Source of the DNA: Trichoplax sp. H2
Lineage: Eukaryota > Placozoa > Uniplacotomia > Trichoplacea
Length of the DNA: 51,147 nt
Assembly (NCBI GenBank): GCA_003344405.1
Contig: NOWV01000314.1
Span: forward strand, 1 to 51,147
Reading direction: 5' to 3'
The translations under genes and the position numbers were made by a program. Below are positions 13,085 through 23,699 of this stretch, piece after piece; position 1 is the stretch's first letter, and the number at the start of each line of letters is the position of its first letter. A model generated the notes under the pieces. It was not told the DNA's origin. It searched no databases and saw only the letters and a list, made by a program, of their open reading frames with translations.

Positions 13085-13510
13085 ATTCATAGTCAATAAA
13101 AACTGATAGGACCGATTACCCAAACTCGTCATGGTATCATGCATGATTCATTAGCAGTAGTCATGGTTTTTACTTCTAATATCATTAGGGCTTTAAACAC
13201 GAATTAATCTTCCAATTTTATCCAAGTGCATCAAGCCATCATCAGCGATTCATGTGCAGTTGTAATTGCTTTCGGTACTTTTAAAACTTTTATACTCTAC
13301 ACAAATTGATCCATTCAATTTCATGCAAACACATTATGGCATCATCAACCGTTCATTAACAGTAGCAATGGCTTTACTTTTGGTGTTGTTAAGGCTTTTA
13401 AACGCGAATTAATTGATCTATCCAATTTCAGGCATACGCATCGTGGCATTATCAACGATTAATGTAGAGTTGCATTGAGTTTAGATACTGTTAAACGCGA
13501 ATTGATCTAT
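13085..13510. repeat. Tandem repeat, about 4 units of 105 bp
   Basis: A segment of the type 'ggcatcatcaaccgttcatt' followed by 'aacagtagcaatggcttta' and 'aaacgcgaattaat' recurs near 13128, 13228, 13333 and 13438. Copies are diverged and the last is shortened. Confidence 0.65.
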
Positions 13511-15263
13511 TTATGTACGTTAAGGATATGAAACACGCAGGCTTACAGAGGCGGGCAGAAGACAGATAAAATAGCAGGTATAATTTTAATGAGATATATA
13601 GCTAGATGTAGATATAAATATAGATTAAGAACATGGAATTCGATGTACCATCGAAAACTTTTTTTGGCGACAGCCACAGACCTACAGTACCTTTGGTGAT
13701 AATTTTATAATACAATTAAAGAAAATTGGCAATATTCAGTATTTGATATTGAGTTAGTTTATCAGCATGTGAGATAAAGTTTCTGCAAAATAATAAAACA
13801 ACAAGAACGGTTTCTTGTCAACTTCAATTTATGGCATAAATTAGGATCAATTAACAACTGCTAAGGACTATCTAATTGCCATCAGACTATCTAAATTATT
13901 CCAAAAAAATTCATCATTTATCTATAATTACAGAATGATTTTTTGGCAGCACAATTCTATAATGCTAATGAAGTCGCAAGATTAGTTCTAAATTGACTAT
14001 CGTGCAATCTATTCATAATTCACGCTTTTAATTAAGCAGTTACAATATTAATCTCACAGTACTCACATACTTGGTACAATTGAACTATTTATACCTATTT
14101 TTACGTAATCTAATAATTTTAATCTTAAGCTGATTTGGAGCTGCATAGTAGCACGAAATTATGATCATTAGTCTTTCACTAATTGCTATGATACAACTTT
14201 TAAATTAACCCCAACAATAGCAACAGGAAAATCGAATGTACTAAACATCATCTAGTGGAAATGGTAATTTACTATTGATAGTACTAGATTCTATTCGATA
14301 GGTTCTAGTCCATCTGTTCTCATTTTCAAGTTGAGGCTTTATTTCTAGCAAATGAATGTTATAATTTGTCAATGAAATACTTAACTTCCGTTGTTACCCC
14401 TTACGATAAGTTAGCAGTGATATAAAAATAAATGACTACTTTAGGTGCTGTTGTAAGATTCAAAGTTATCGCAGACCGAACATAAAACTATTCAAGGTTG
14501 CATTAATAGATAATAAGGGTAACAGTTTACGGACGAGACTAAATTATCAATTTAATTTATTATAATTGTAAAATATATTGGCTCGCTATGATCATTAGTT
14601 ACCTAGATCAAATGTAAGCTTAAAGAATTGGAGAGTGCAATTTCTAATGTGTCACTAAATTTTGATTTTACTCTAGATACATACATGTGCAATGCATGCT
14701 TCGGCATTATAGCCAGTTAACTTCCCGCAAACAAGTTATTTCGTTTAAACATTTTGCTAAGTATAGTAAATACAGAGATGGATAAAATTCAATTAAACAA
14801 AGAAGATCCAAGTTTATATGCGAAAACATTTTAAGTTTCAACATCCTGGAAACGAAACGCTGCTTCGGGACCGAATATTTTCAAGGTCATTGCGATCCTA
14901 CGCAGGATGAAGATCAATGATACAGCAAGCCATGTTAAAGAAAAAAATGCGAGAACGGCAGATATCTGAATGAGAAAGTGAGATATTTCAAGCATTTTCA
15001 TTATACCAATATCTTCTAAATTTATTTATTAAAATATGCTGTAACCTAAATGGTTAATGAATTGGCTTATAAAAATATATGTGTATAGATGCAGTATTTT
15101 GAATGCATGACTATATTAATATAGTATACGATACAAATCGGAAATCATATACCGGATCGATGTTTCAATAAAGTCCATTACTAAACCTGTTTTGATGTGA
15201 TCGAAGTAATAGTTCACGGGCATAATGTTGAAAAATTATAAGCAAGAATTATAAATGACTTAA

Positions 15264-15790
15264 AGGGATAGTTTATAGGTGAACACAAAAGACTTTAAAT
15301 GGCATTTTGCATTAATAAGTTGGAATCAAAATATATTTTAAACACATTACAATTGCTAATAAAGCAAACCTTCTAACATTAGAATAATTACCAACACTAA
15401 TTTGATTCGTTGGTATTGTAATGAGTATATACAAAGCGTCCAAATATTAAATTATCATCATTGAATTATGTAATATTATATCAATATGCAGTTTTCTATC
15501 TAAATGGACAAAGCATCGTTAATAAGATGATTATCAGTCAATTTTTGGATAACTTATCTAATAATAACCACCTCATTGCTAGTAGGTAAACGTTAGTCCA
15601 ATACCATTGACTGTACGATAGAGTAAAGGATTCTAAATAGTAATCAAGAATTATATTTAACCTGGCACGATAGTTTATACTTCTATGCCAATACGAAGAC
15701 TTTAAAGTAGCGTTTTGCATTGATAGCTTAGAATTGTAGAATATTTTCAAGGCATAGCTAATAGAGCTTACTTATAACATCAATGTCATC
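15264..15790. repeat. Diverged direct repeat, offset about 400 bp
   Basis: The segment beginning near 15264 (gatagtttata, then aagactttaaa, gcgttttgcatt or gcattttgcatt, and gctaata) recurs near 15664 in the same order with many substitutions. Confidence 0.55.
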
Positions 15791-16000
15791 AGTAACTTGA
15801 ATTTGATTTGCTAGTATGATAGTAGATGGAAATCTTTTACAAACTAATATAGAAATACAATAACCGGTTGCAATTTATTTTGTCGAACTTTTACATATTA
15901 ATGAGACTATCCCTTAATTCAATTTTTGCCTCAAGTGAATCACAAGCAAGAGCGTACTTATTATAGAATACGGATGAATCAATTAATGATATGATGTAAG

Positions 16001-16340
16001 CTATGTTGACCAATAAAAAATCGCTCCTCATTAAAATCAATGAGCCCATTATGATCGTGTATGCTGGCGTATACGAACCCTATCTGCCTATTACTTACCC
16101 TATTGCCAACATTAAGCATAATACGCGTTTAGAATTTGGTTTAGTTAATTAATAAATAACATAACCTAAACTGTCTTGACCAATAAAAAATCGCTCCTCA
16201 TTAAAATCAGTAATAATTCATTACAATCGTATTATGCAGGCGTATACAAACTAATCCTAAGAGCCTGTTCCTTACCCTAAACATGATTTCTTATAGTTTT
16301 GAATTTTTGAATTGGTTTACGATATAATCGATTTTCAAGT
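16001..16340. repeat. 170-bp tandem duplication
   Basis: The segment 'ttgaccaataaaaaatcgct' and the bases after it begin near 16006 and recur 170 bp later near 16176. The first 30 or more bases are identical; later parts, with 'gcgtatac' and 'cttaccct', are diverged. Two units only. Confidence 0.75.
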
Positions 16341-16992
16341 TTTATATTGATATCAATGATGATATAGTGTAATAACATTAATCAGATTTAATTACAAGAC
16401 TTTAAATTAAAATTAAAAGTTATTAGACAGCTTATGCTATTAAAGTATTACTTTTTCCTATGAATTCACTTTCTAGCCACAGTTTACTTAGTCAGTTTCT
16501 TCGTATCGATAAATAATACTTGGTAATTAAAATGTTATTGTAATATAGATATTCTGCTAGTGTTGTGCTAATTTTTTATTTGGTCTGATGCTTAATATTT
16601 AACTAACTTGACGTCAAATATGCTAATTACGGACTTTATGATGAATTATTTGGATTATCCGTGTCTTGAGAGACTAAGTAGACAAAGATATTAATACTGC
16701 ACTAAAGCATGTGCAATTTAGTCACTGCTCTCTGTTAACGCTGATGCAATGATGGATGGGCGCTAACAAACGTTAACTAAGTATAAAGTATCCAATTTTA
16801 TCGACTTGAATCCGTTTCTGATTGAGATAGTCTACGAAATCTTCCTGTATAATGAAAGATCTCTATTTTGGATGATACCATCAATCCATTCCATGCATAA
16901 TCACACCATTAAAGTTTTGTCTTAGGTCAAGAATGGTATAGAAAATTGACTTTTTCACGCTACATCTCTTCATTGAGGTTCAAAACTGAAAT

Positions 16993-18618
16993 ATGGGTAA
17001 TAAATCTACCAAGTCGAGTTTTCGGAACGAAATCAATTCGCTTCATGAAAAGGGTCGGAAATATCAGCAAGAGTGTAATTATGAACAAGCCTTGATTTAT
17101 TTCAATAAGGCTATAGCTCAAATCAAGTCGAAACATCATAGTAGTAATCGTCTTTATCAACTTCAATATTATATTTACTTTGACATGGCTGACTCCTATA
17201 AAGGGCAAAGTCAATGGAAGGAAGCTAATGAATGGAGTCAAAAAGCAGAAAACTTGGCAGAGAAATTAAAGGATAAAATCAAGATTGCAGAGTGTATCGA
17301 TAGGCAAGGAGATATCAAACTACTACGAGATGATACTGATGGCGCCCTGAATGATTATAAGAAATCGTTTAAAATGAAATTGAAATCATTAGGCATGGAT
17401 AGCATCGAGGTCAGTGAGTCCTACAGTAATATTGGCCTTGCTTACAGTAAGCAAGGCAAGTATGATGAAGCCATAGCCATGTACGAAAAATCGCTTCGGT
17501 TTCAACTATCGATTAAGGGCAATGATCATCTCGATGTTGCTGAGCTCTCTCATAATATTGGAGACATTTATAGCAAGCAGGGAAAATATGATGAAGCATT
17601 ATCCGTGTTGGATAAGTCGTTCAAAGCCCAATTGATCAAAGTTGGTGAAAATCATCCCAGTATTAGTATCTTCTACGATAAATTTGGTGGAATTTACAAG
17701 CATCAAGGCAAATATGATGATGCACTATCGATGTATAACAAATCACTGAAGATTAAACTAGTACAACTGGGTGACAATCATCCAAATATTGCTATATCCT
17801 ATCATAATATTGGGCTTGTCTGTAGTAATCAAGGCAAGTACGATGAAGCTCTATCCATGTTGAATAAATCACTACAGATTCAACTAACAAGACTTGAAAA
17901 AGACGATCTCTACATTGCAACAACCTATCACAATATTGGAAGTGTTTATGAGAGCCAGGGTAAACATGACGATGCACTGGCTATGTTCCATAAATCGCTC
18001 GAGATTCAGTTGACCATCTTTAAGGATGATCATCCAAGTCTTGCTAGCACCTATAACAACATTGGAGAAGTTTACAGCTATAAACACAAGTACGATGATG
18101 CTTTATTAATGCATAGTAAATCGTTAAAGATTCAACTAGCAGTTCTTGGAAATCATCATCCTGATATTGCTATGTCGTATAACACCATTGGGCTGATCTA
18201 TAAGCATCGATACAAGTACAACGATGCTCTAACCATGTTGAATAAATCGCTCAAGATTTACCTCGATTTCCGGGGCGAAAATCATCCCGATGTTGCAATG
18301 TCGTATAACAATATAGGAGACGTGCATCGGCTTCGAGGCAATCTTACGGATGCTCTGTCCATGTATAGCAAATCACTGCAAGTTTGTTTAGCAACAGTGG
18401 GTGAGAACCATGCAAACACTGCGCAATTATACCGAAATCAAGCAGAAGCTTATCGTCAACTGTCTAAATATTCGCAGGCAATCTCCTGTCTGCAAAAGTC
18501 CGTCGCTATTTTACTCAATCTCTATGGAGAAGATCATGCTCAAGTGGTTTTGGATAAGCAAAGAATTGCCCAATGTCACGATCAACAACGCAAATTGGAA
18601 GAAGCTGCAAAGCCATGA
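16993..18618 (+). CDS. TPR repeat protein, kinesin-light-chain/nephrocystin-3 type (541 aa)
   Basis: An intron-less gene with ATG at 16993. Two TPR-like helical pairs (about residues 14-47 and 57-90) are followed by ten contiguous 42-residue units at 102-521. Units follow the pattern YxNIGxVYxxQGKYDEALxMxxKSLxIQL, then an acidic-His turn such as GENHPD. The 42-residue spacing is the TPR_12/kinesin light chain type and predicts a right-handed superhelix that binds peptides. The N-terminus, MGNKSTKS, fits the N-myristoylation rule (Gly2, Thr6, nearby lysines), so membrane attachment is plausible. No enzymatic domain is fused to it. AATAAA occurs near 18789-18794. The partner and pathway are unknown. 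I am confident of the fold and not of the function. Confidence 0.9.
   Translation: MGNKSTKSSFRNEINSLHEKGRKYQQECNYEQALIYFNKAIAQIKSKHHSSNRLYQLQYYIYFDMADSYKGQSQWKEANEWSQKAENLAEKLKDKIKIAECIDRQGDIKLLRDDTDGALNDYKKSFKMKLKSLGMDSIEVSESYSNIGLAYSKQGKYDEAIAMYEKSLRFQLSIKGNDHLDVAELSHNIGDIYSKQGKYDEALSVLDKSFKAQLIKVGENHPSISIFYDKFGGIYKHQGKYDDALSMYNKSLKIKLVQLGDNHPNIAISYHNIGLVCSNQGKYDEALSMLNKSLQIQLTRLEKDDLYIATTYHNIGSVYESQGKHDDALAMFHKSLEIQLTIFKDDHPSLASTYNNIGEVYSYKHKYDDALLMHSKSLKIQLAVLGNHHPDIAMSYNTIGLIYKHRYKYNDALTMLNKSLKIYLDFRGENHPDVAMSYNNIGDVHRLRGNLTDALSMYSKSLQVCLATVGENHANTAQLYRNQAEAYRQLSKYSQAISCLQKSVAILLNLYGEDHAQVVLDKQRIAQCHDQQRKLEEAAKP
17296..18555 (+). repeat. Ten 126-bp coding repeats (TPR units)
   Basis: This is the DNA-level array behind residues 102-521 of the TPR protein. 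The phase never slips: every unit is exactly 126 bp. The middle units are more alike than the first and last, which have drifted from the consensus. Confidence 0.9.
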
Positions 18619-18799
18619 CGAATGATCATCGGCCATCATAACTAAAAGTAGGAAATAATTATAAAGCATTGCCCTGATACAAAAATCTATAAAAATGAAT
18701 ACAAGCTTTGCATCGCAATCCTGCTCAAAAACAGCCACTGTCGAATTCATTTCTTCAATCTAGTACAGTCGGAAATGCTTTAGTTAGTAATAAAGTTGA

Positions 18800-20950
18800 G
18801 ACTAGCCATTTTAATTCAAATACGCGTCGCCATAGAACAGTACCTTGACATAGGCGGCTGCATATGCCATTGAATTAATGGAATCGCCCTGTCTTCCTTC
18901 TTTTATTAACAATCATTAAATTTTGCATGAAGCTTTATAGAGTGCATTTTGATCTTTTTTTCCGTAAAACTTATAATTATTTTTTAGATTGATTTGAAAC
19001 ATGCTGGTTCATTGTAAACGACTAATTTTTTTTTTTACTGTTCGTCAAATAATAAAAGCAGAGATTAAATTAATCTTTAAACTTAATCATCACAGGTCCA
19101 TTGCCTGCTAGGCCAATTCTACGAAACGTTTATGTATAATATAATCAATCAATCTTATTCAAATTGGAGATAATTTTTCATTCAAATACAGTCTAATTGC
19201 AATATACTGGTAGTTTGCTAGAGATCAATCTGAATTATATTCACTATGTGTTATTATAGCTATTAATTCACCTTAAGCAGAACGATAATATCTTGTTACT
19301 TTTGATTGATGTACTCAACTCGAACACCATATAAGTGCCTCATCGTAAACGCTATTAGGCACAAGAGTGATATTTTTATTCCTCAGATTTGGTAAAGAAG
19401 CTTTCAGTGATTTTCCTAGCATTATACAGACTGTTTTCTTCCTGGTTTTTCCACTGGTCTAAGTTATTATATTGATATAGACTGCAATTTTACTATTGTT
19501 AAAGAAATGATACGCTGAGTCATGTAATAATTTTAGAGTGCGTTTAATAAATAATGGTCAAAACAGATCTTGATGTTACATAGATGAACATAATAAGGTC
19601 TAAACTCCTCCATTTCAATCTTTTAATGATAACTTTATACTGGCTAAGGCTAAAAAGAGGTCGCTTTTCGATATCCACCTATCGCGACAGATAGTATTAC
19701 TTGGGCTTAAAATCAAGTTAGGAGTGTGTTTTATATCACTGTTAGAACGGGAAAAACGATAAGGAAGAGACAGTCGTACAGAAATGTTGTGTAGTATTAG
19801 CATGGCCAATTAGACACTAAACTGTACTTGATATAGATATAGTTATAAATTGATAATTAAACGAAAACGACAAACGCTAACTCTAGCCCATATATCTTAG
19901 CTATTTGTAATGCATGATTTGCCAGAGTTTGTCAATTATAGCGATAGGAATATATCCTTTGCTAGTAGTGGTAGAATAATGAATGGGAGATACTTTTCAT
20001 GGAATTATCTTAAGTAGTATTCATATATATGTATTGTGATTATATAACGGTATGCCTCGGCAAGATTATAGCAGCTCTGAAAGTTGCTGATGAACTTTTA
20101 TGACTATCCTAGGATTAATGTAGTGAATTGATTTTTAGATTGACTATAAATTAACTATCATATGAAAACAAGGCCATAAATTCAACGTATGTAGGCAATA
20201 TAGTCTATACGATCGTAAATTAACTATCATATAAATATAAGGCCATAAATTCAACGTAGGTAGACAATATAGTCTATATTCTTTTTTCTTTTGATTATAT
20301 AAAGATTGTTAGTTCGATAATCTGTGAGGTATATCTAATAGCAATTAAGAATTATACAAGAAATAGGAATCGATAATAGGTTCAATAGGTTCGCTCGAGT
20401 TAGAGTACTGTGGTCATACCAAGTACAATTCAGTAACAGTATACTGTATAGTTTGCAAGCAATTATGAAAGTAATAACAGGAGTAAATTAGATTGTAAAA
20501 ATAGTTACAACCGAGATAGAATTAGAAATTAATCGTTTCAGTAGCTTGCATCCAGTGATAGGAAGTTAGGAGTTAAAAACATGATGAGAAACATACATAT
20601 TAGCCTAGGCTTTCGATACACGATGATTAGCGAGTGGAGTGATGAATTAAAAAACTGTAGTCGTTTATCTCACTATCTTTACGCTTTAGATGTTTAGCTC
20701 ATGCTGTTGACGAGAAAGGTCTTAAAATAACAGTGCCCACTTATTTATTTTTGGCATAAAATGACTGTTGAATATCAAAATCGATAGCAGTCTATAGGTC
20801 AGTCTATTCAGCATCATGTCTGTTGTATAAATCAAACTATGGAACACCTCATCAATAAAATAGTTATTTTCTCTCTTCCGAGACTAAACTTTACAATCTG
20901 AATTTCAGTCAATTTACAGCCTCAATTGTTGGCTTTTACTAAAATGAAAT
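18800..20950. other. Intergenic region, no gene seen
   Basis: AT-rich with no supported coding frame. It contains a two-unit 69-bp tandem duplication at 20147-20284, in which 'taaattaactatcatat' recurs at 20147 and 20216, each followed by 'aaggccataaattcaacgta'. Confidence 0.6.
20147..20284. repeat. 69-bp tandem duplication
   Basis: Two adjacent copies with only a few mismatches, so this is a recent event. It is not inside a gene I can recognise. Confidence 0.75.
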
Positions 20951-20958
20951 GCATTCAT

Positions 20959-21183
20959 CTATTCGTTTCTTACAAGATACATGTCACAAAGAGAGAGATA
21001 AACTTTGTATCGAAGTTGATCAAGTTCTACAGTCCCTTCGGCGATCACTTTCATGTTGTCTAATGCTTGTCTGTAGCACGATACTACTTTATTAAGACTA
21101 CTGGATTGATAATATTCTAAACCTATTCTCAATAAACATTCTAATTGTTGAAAGCTGATCGACTCAGTAGATTGGTCATTCAT
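20959..21183 (-). pseudogene. Truncated TPR-protein gene fragment
   Basis: From ATG at 21183 the frame aligns almost without gaps to the N-terminal region of the TPR protein at 16993: IGLEYYQSSSLNKVVSCYRQAL matches the first TPR pair, and LDQLRYKVYLSLCDMY matches its LYQLQYYIYFDMADSY. The frame stops after 74 codons, before any 42-residue unit. A GTAAGA at 20973-20968 could be a splice donor after 70 codons, but no downstream TPR exon was found in the next 2 kb. It is probably a remnant of a neighbouring TPR gene copy, or else the first exon of a gene that lost the rest. Confidence 0.45.
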
Positions 21184-21554
21184 CTTTTCCAATTAAAAAT
21201 GATACAGCCACATCGAGATTGATCTCTACGTCCAATCTAATAGGATATTAAGGCTTCAGCAAGGCTTAATTAATATAGAATTCAAATTGGAGTTTGTTAA
21301 ATGAATAAAATTCGAGTTGCGCTAGCTATGCATCTGTACGACAGACATATTCAGCTTAAATTATGTGATTCAACGATGTTGCAAGTACTATTATAACACA
21401 GGAACTGCTTCCAATGGGGGTTAAATACAGATACTAGTTTTCGCTAGAATCAAGTCTAGAATCTTCTTTATTATAAATATAACTCAATTTTATGTCATCC
21501 TTCTGTATCCACGAGCACCGATAGAGTGTACATAGGACGATAAGTTTACTGAGC

Positions 21555-21995
21555 TAATAATTTTATGAAGCCAAACAGTCATTTATAAAATAACCCAGTT
21601 GCTGATTATATTTATTTATAAAGTTATCATATAATTACTAATTTTATGCAGCTAAGCAATCATTTCTAAAATAACCAAGTTGAGGACTATTTATAAAGTC
21701 ATCAATTCAGTACTAATGTTATCAAGCAAACCAGTCATTTTTATAACGTTACTCACTTGATGATGATAAAGTCATCGAATCATTACTAATTTTGTAAAGC
21801 TAACCAGTCATTTTATAAAATAATATATTTGATGATTACTTATAAAGTCACCGAATCTTTATCAATTTTATAAACTAACCAGTCATTTTACAAAATAACC
21901 TAGTTGATGATCACTTATAAAGCATCTAATCATTATTAATTTTAAACAATTAACCAATCATTTCATAAAATAACCTAATTGATGATTACTTAAAG
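21555..21995. repeat. Tandem repeat, about 6 units of 75 bp
   Basis: A unit with 'ctaaccagtcattttataaa', then 'ataacctagttgatgat', 'tataaagtcat' and 'tactaatttta' recurs near 21573, 21652, 21728, 21800, 21876 and 21949. It lies about 0.5 kb beyond the 3' end of the first cysteine-rich gene. Confidence 0.75.
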
Positions 21996-22531
21996 TGTTA
22001 CGATTGGGCCTTAAAATATAAGAATTCTAGGTACTCCGGCTCTTAGTACTTCACAGAATGCGAACACAGGAAATAACTGACACCGCACTAAGAGGTTTTA
22101 GATGTATTTTATTTTTAAAGCTTACTTACAAATATCAAATTCTACAAGAGCTAGTACTTAATCTTTAAAATACGCTTTTAACTTCCAAATATACTGCAAA
22201 TGATATTGCAGTTTAACTGGAACATTCATTAGTATGTGGCATTAATATATATTTGCAGAGTAGATAAGAATAACAGTTTTATTAGCTCGTTTTATTTCAT
22301 GTCTATGTAATTGAAGAAACCAAAATCTTGATCAAATATTGCACAATTGGCTAGCAAAGGCAATATAATACCCTCCTAAATTTCGGTATCCATTTTCAGT
22401 TTCTAAATGTTTAAGATAAATCTTTTGATGCTATTTCTATAAGGCAATAGGCAGAGAACGTAAGCAAACGGACTATCTAGTATAATATGAATTATTATTA
22501 ATGAATGCATCTAAGGTGAACAACAATTCGA

Positions 22532-23692
22532 TTACTCAGATATCCATACAGCTAATAACCAAGTAGCTGCAATTAAACTAAAATGAGATGATAATCCAGC
22601 ACTATCCGATTTACTAGGAAAGATATTGCAATCGAATTGGTCTTCCGTTGATGTCTTTAAGATCGCAGGTAAACTAAAATTAATTCAAATAGATATTATG
22701 AATTAATCAGCAGAGAGCAAGATGTCGCAATAAATTGAAATGGCTACTTAAGCTTACCACTTCAGCGAAGAAGTGCATTCTTCTTTACTCCAGCCAAAGC
22801 TAATAATTCGATTTTGATCATGATTGCAACTTACTAGAGAGCGACATAAAAAGTTTGTCCATTGACTAGTACAACTTTGTTCAACGCCAACAAGACTATA
22901 TGCTAATCGCTGCGCATTAATCGCATTTCCTTGTGCTTTTAAAACTGGAACGATCCAAGAAGGTACGGTAATATTTGGTAAAGCGTGGCAATGAACGGAA
23001 TTAATGTTGGTTATTGCTGGGTTAACACAGGTAGTAAGACTGTACTGCTTGCCGGACAGGCTGCATAGTGCAGCAGAAGTTCTACCAATGGCAGTAAATA
23101 AACCTGTTGGGCATGAATTAATTGATTGGCAAGATTTACTTGTGCTCAGGAATGATAATATTCTAAAATCAGAAGAGCATTGGGGTAATAGTCCTTTACA
23201 GACAATATCTCGAGCAGCAGTAACACACGCAGAAGTGTATTTAGATGTTTGAGTATTCATATAATCTACGATATAACTCATTTGCTTAGAAGCTGTATCC
23301 ACAATATACGACGGAACGGAAGCATTCATATAGTTGCAAAAGGTTCTAACTTTAATGCTGGGTAGTTTGCATGAGTTTAAAGCGCCATGGTCCATTTCAT
23401 ATTTTAAAGAATGCGATGTAACATCTCTTTTTCCCTAATCGAAATAATAGTTAAACTAAATAAGATACCGAGTTTTTTCCCTTAAATTTGGCGATTTTTA
23501 TATATTTTATTTGACAAGAATACTATAAGTCCATGCAAATAATAAATTACTAAAATAAAAATTTTTACGCTTATTAAATCTAGCATATACTTAAAGGTAA
23601 AAAAAAATGAGATACATCACGCTAACCTTATTTCCATGGACCAAAGAATTGAAACCAAGGATTGCTAATAAAATGACAGTAATCGCTTTCAT
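22532..23692 (-). CDS. Secreted cysteine-rich protein, probably GPI-anchored (copy 1; 3 exons, 294 aa)
   Basis: Exons: 23692-23627, 23434-22758, 22673-22532 (885 nt). Exon 1 is a signal peptide of 22 residues (MKAITVILLAILGF, ending VHGNK) with donor GTTAGC. Exon 2 appears to end in a stop, TGG-TAA, but that is the donor TG|GTAAGC. Splicing over 84 bp to exon 3 completes a Cys codon and adds 46 residues ending in a Ser/Gly-rich stretch and a hydrophobic tail (FSLIAATWLLAVWISE), which fits a GPI-attachment signal. The mature part has 16 cysteines, all matched in copy 2. The spacing around DIVCKGLLPQC and SCQSINSC resembles a Frizzled-type cysteine-rich domain, but not all of its cysteines can be assigned. 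It could be a ligand-binding surface protein; function unknown. Confidence 0.75.
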
Positions 23693-23699
23693 TCTTTTC

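Larger units (their letters stand above)
12600..16990. other. Intergenic region, no gene seen, several tandem duplications
   Basis: No open frame here has support from length, codon pattern or a domain. The region holds old tandem duplications listed separately (13085-13510, 15264-15790, 16001-16340). It separates the SWAP70-like gene from the TPR gene, which is transcribed in the same direction. Confidence 0.6.

Noticed and set aside
22754-22756. Stop codon at the end of the middle exon of cysteine-rich copy 1, taken as the gene end
   Set aside because: TGG-TAA overlaps a donor consensus in both paralogues, and conserved exons follow 83-84 bp later.
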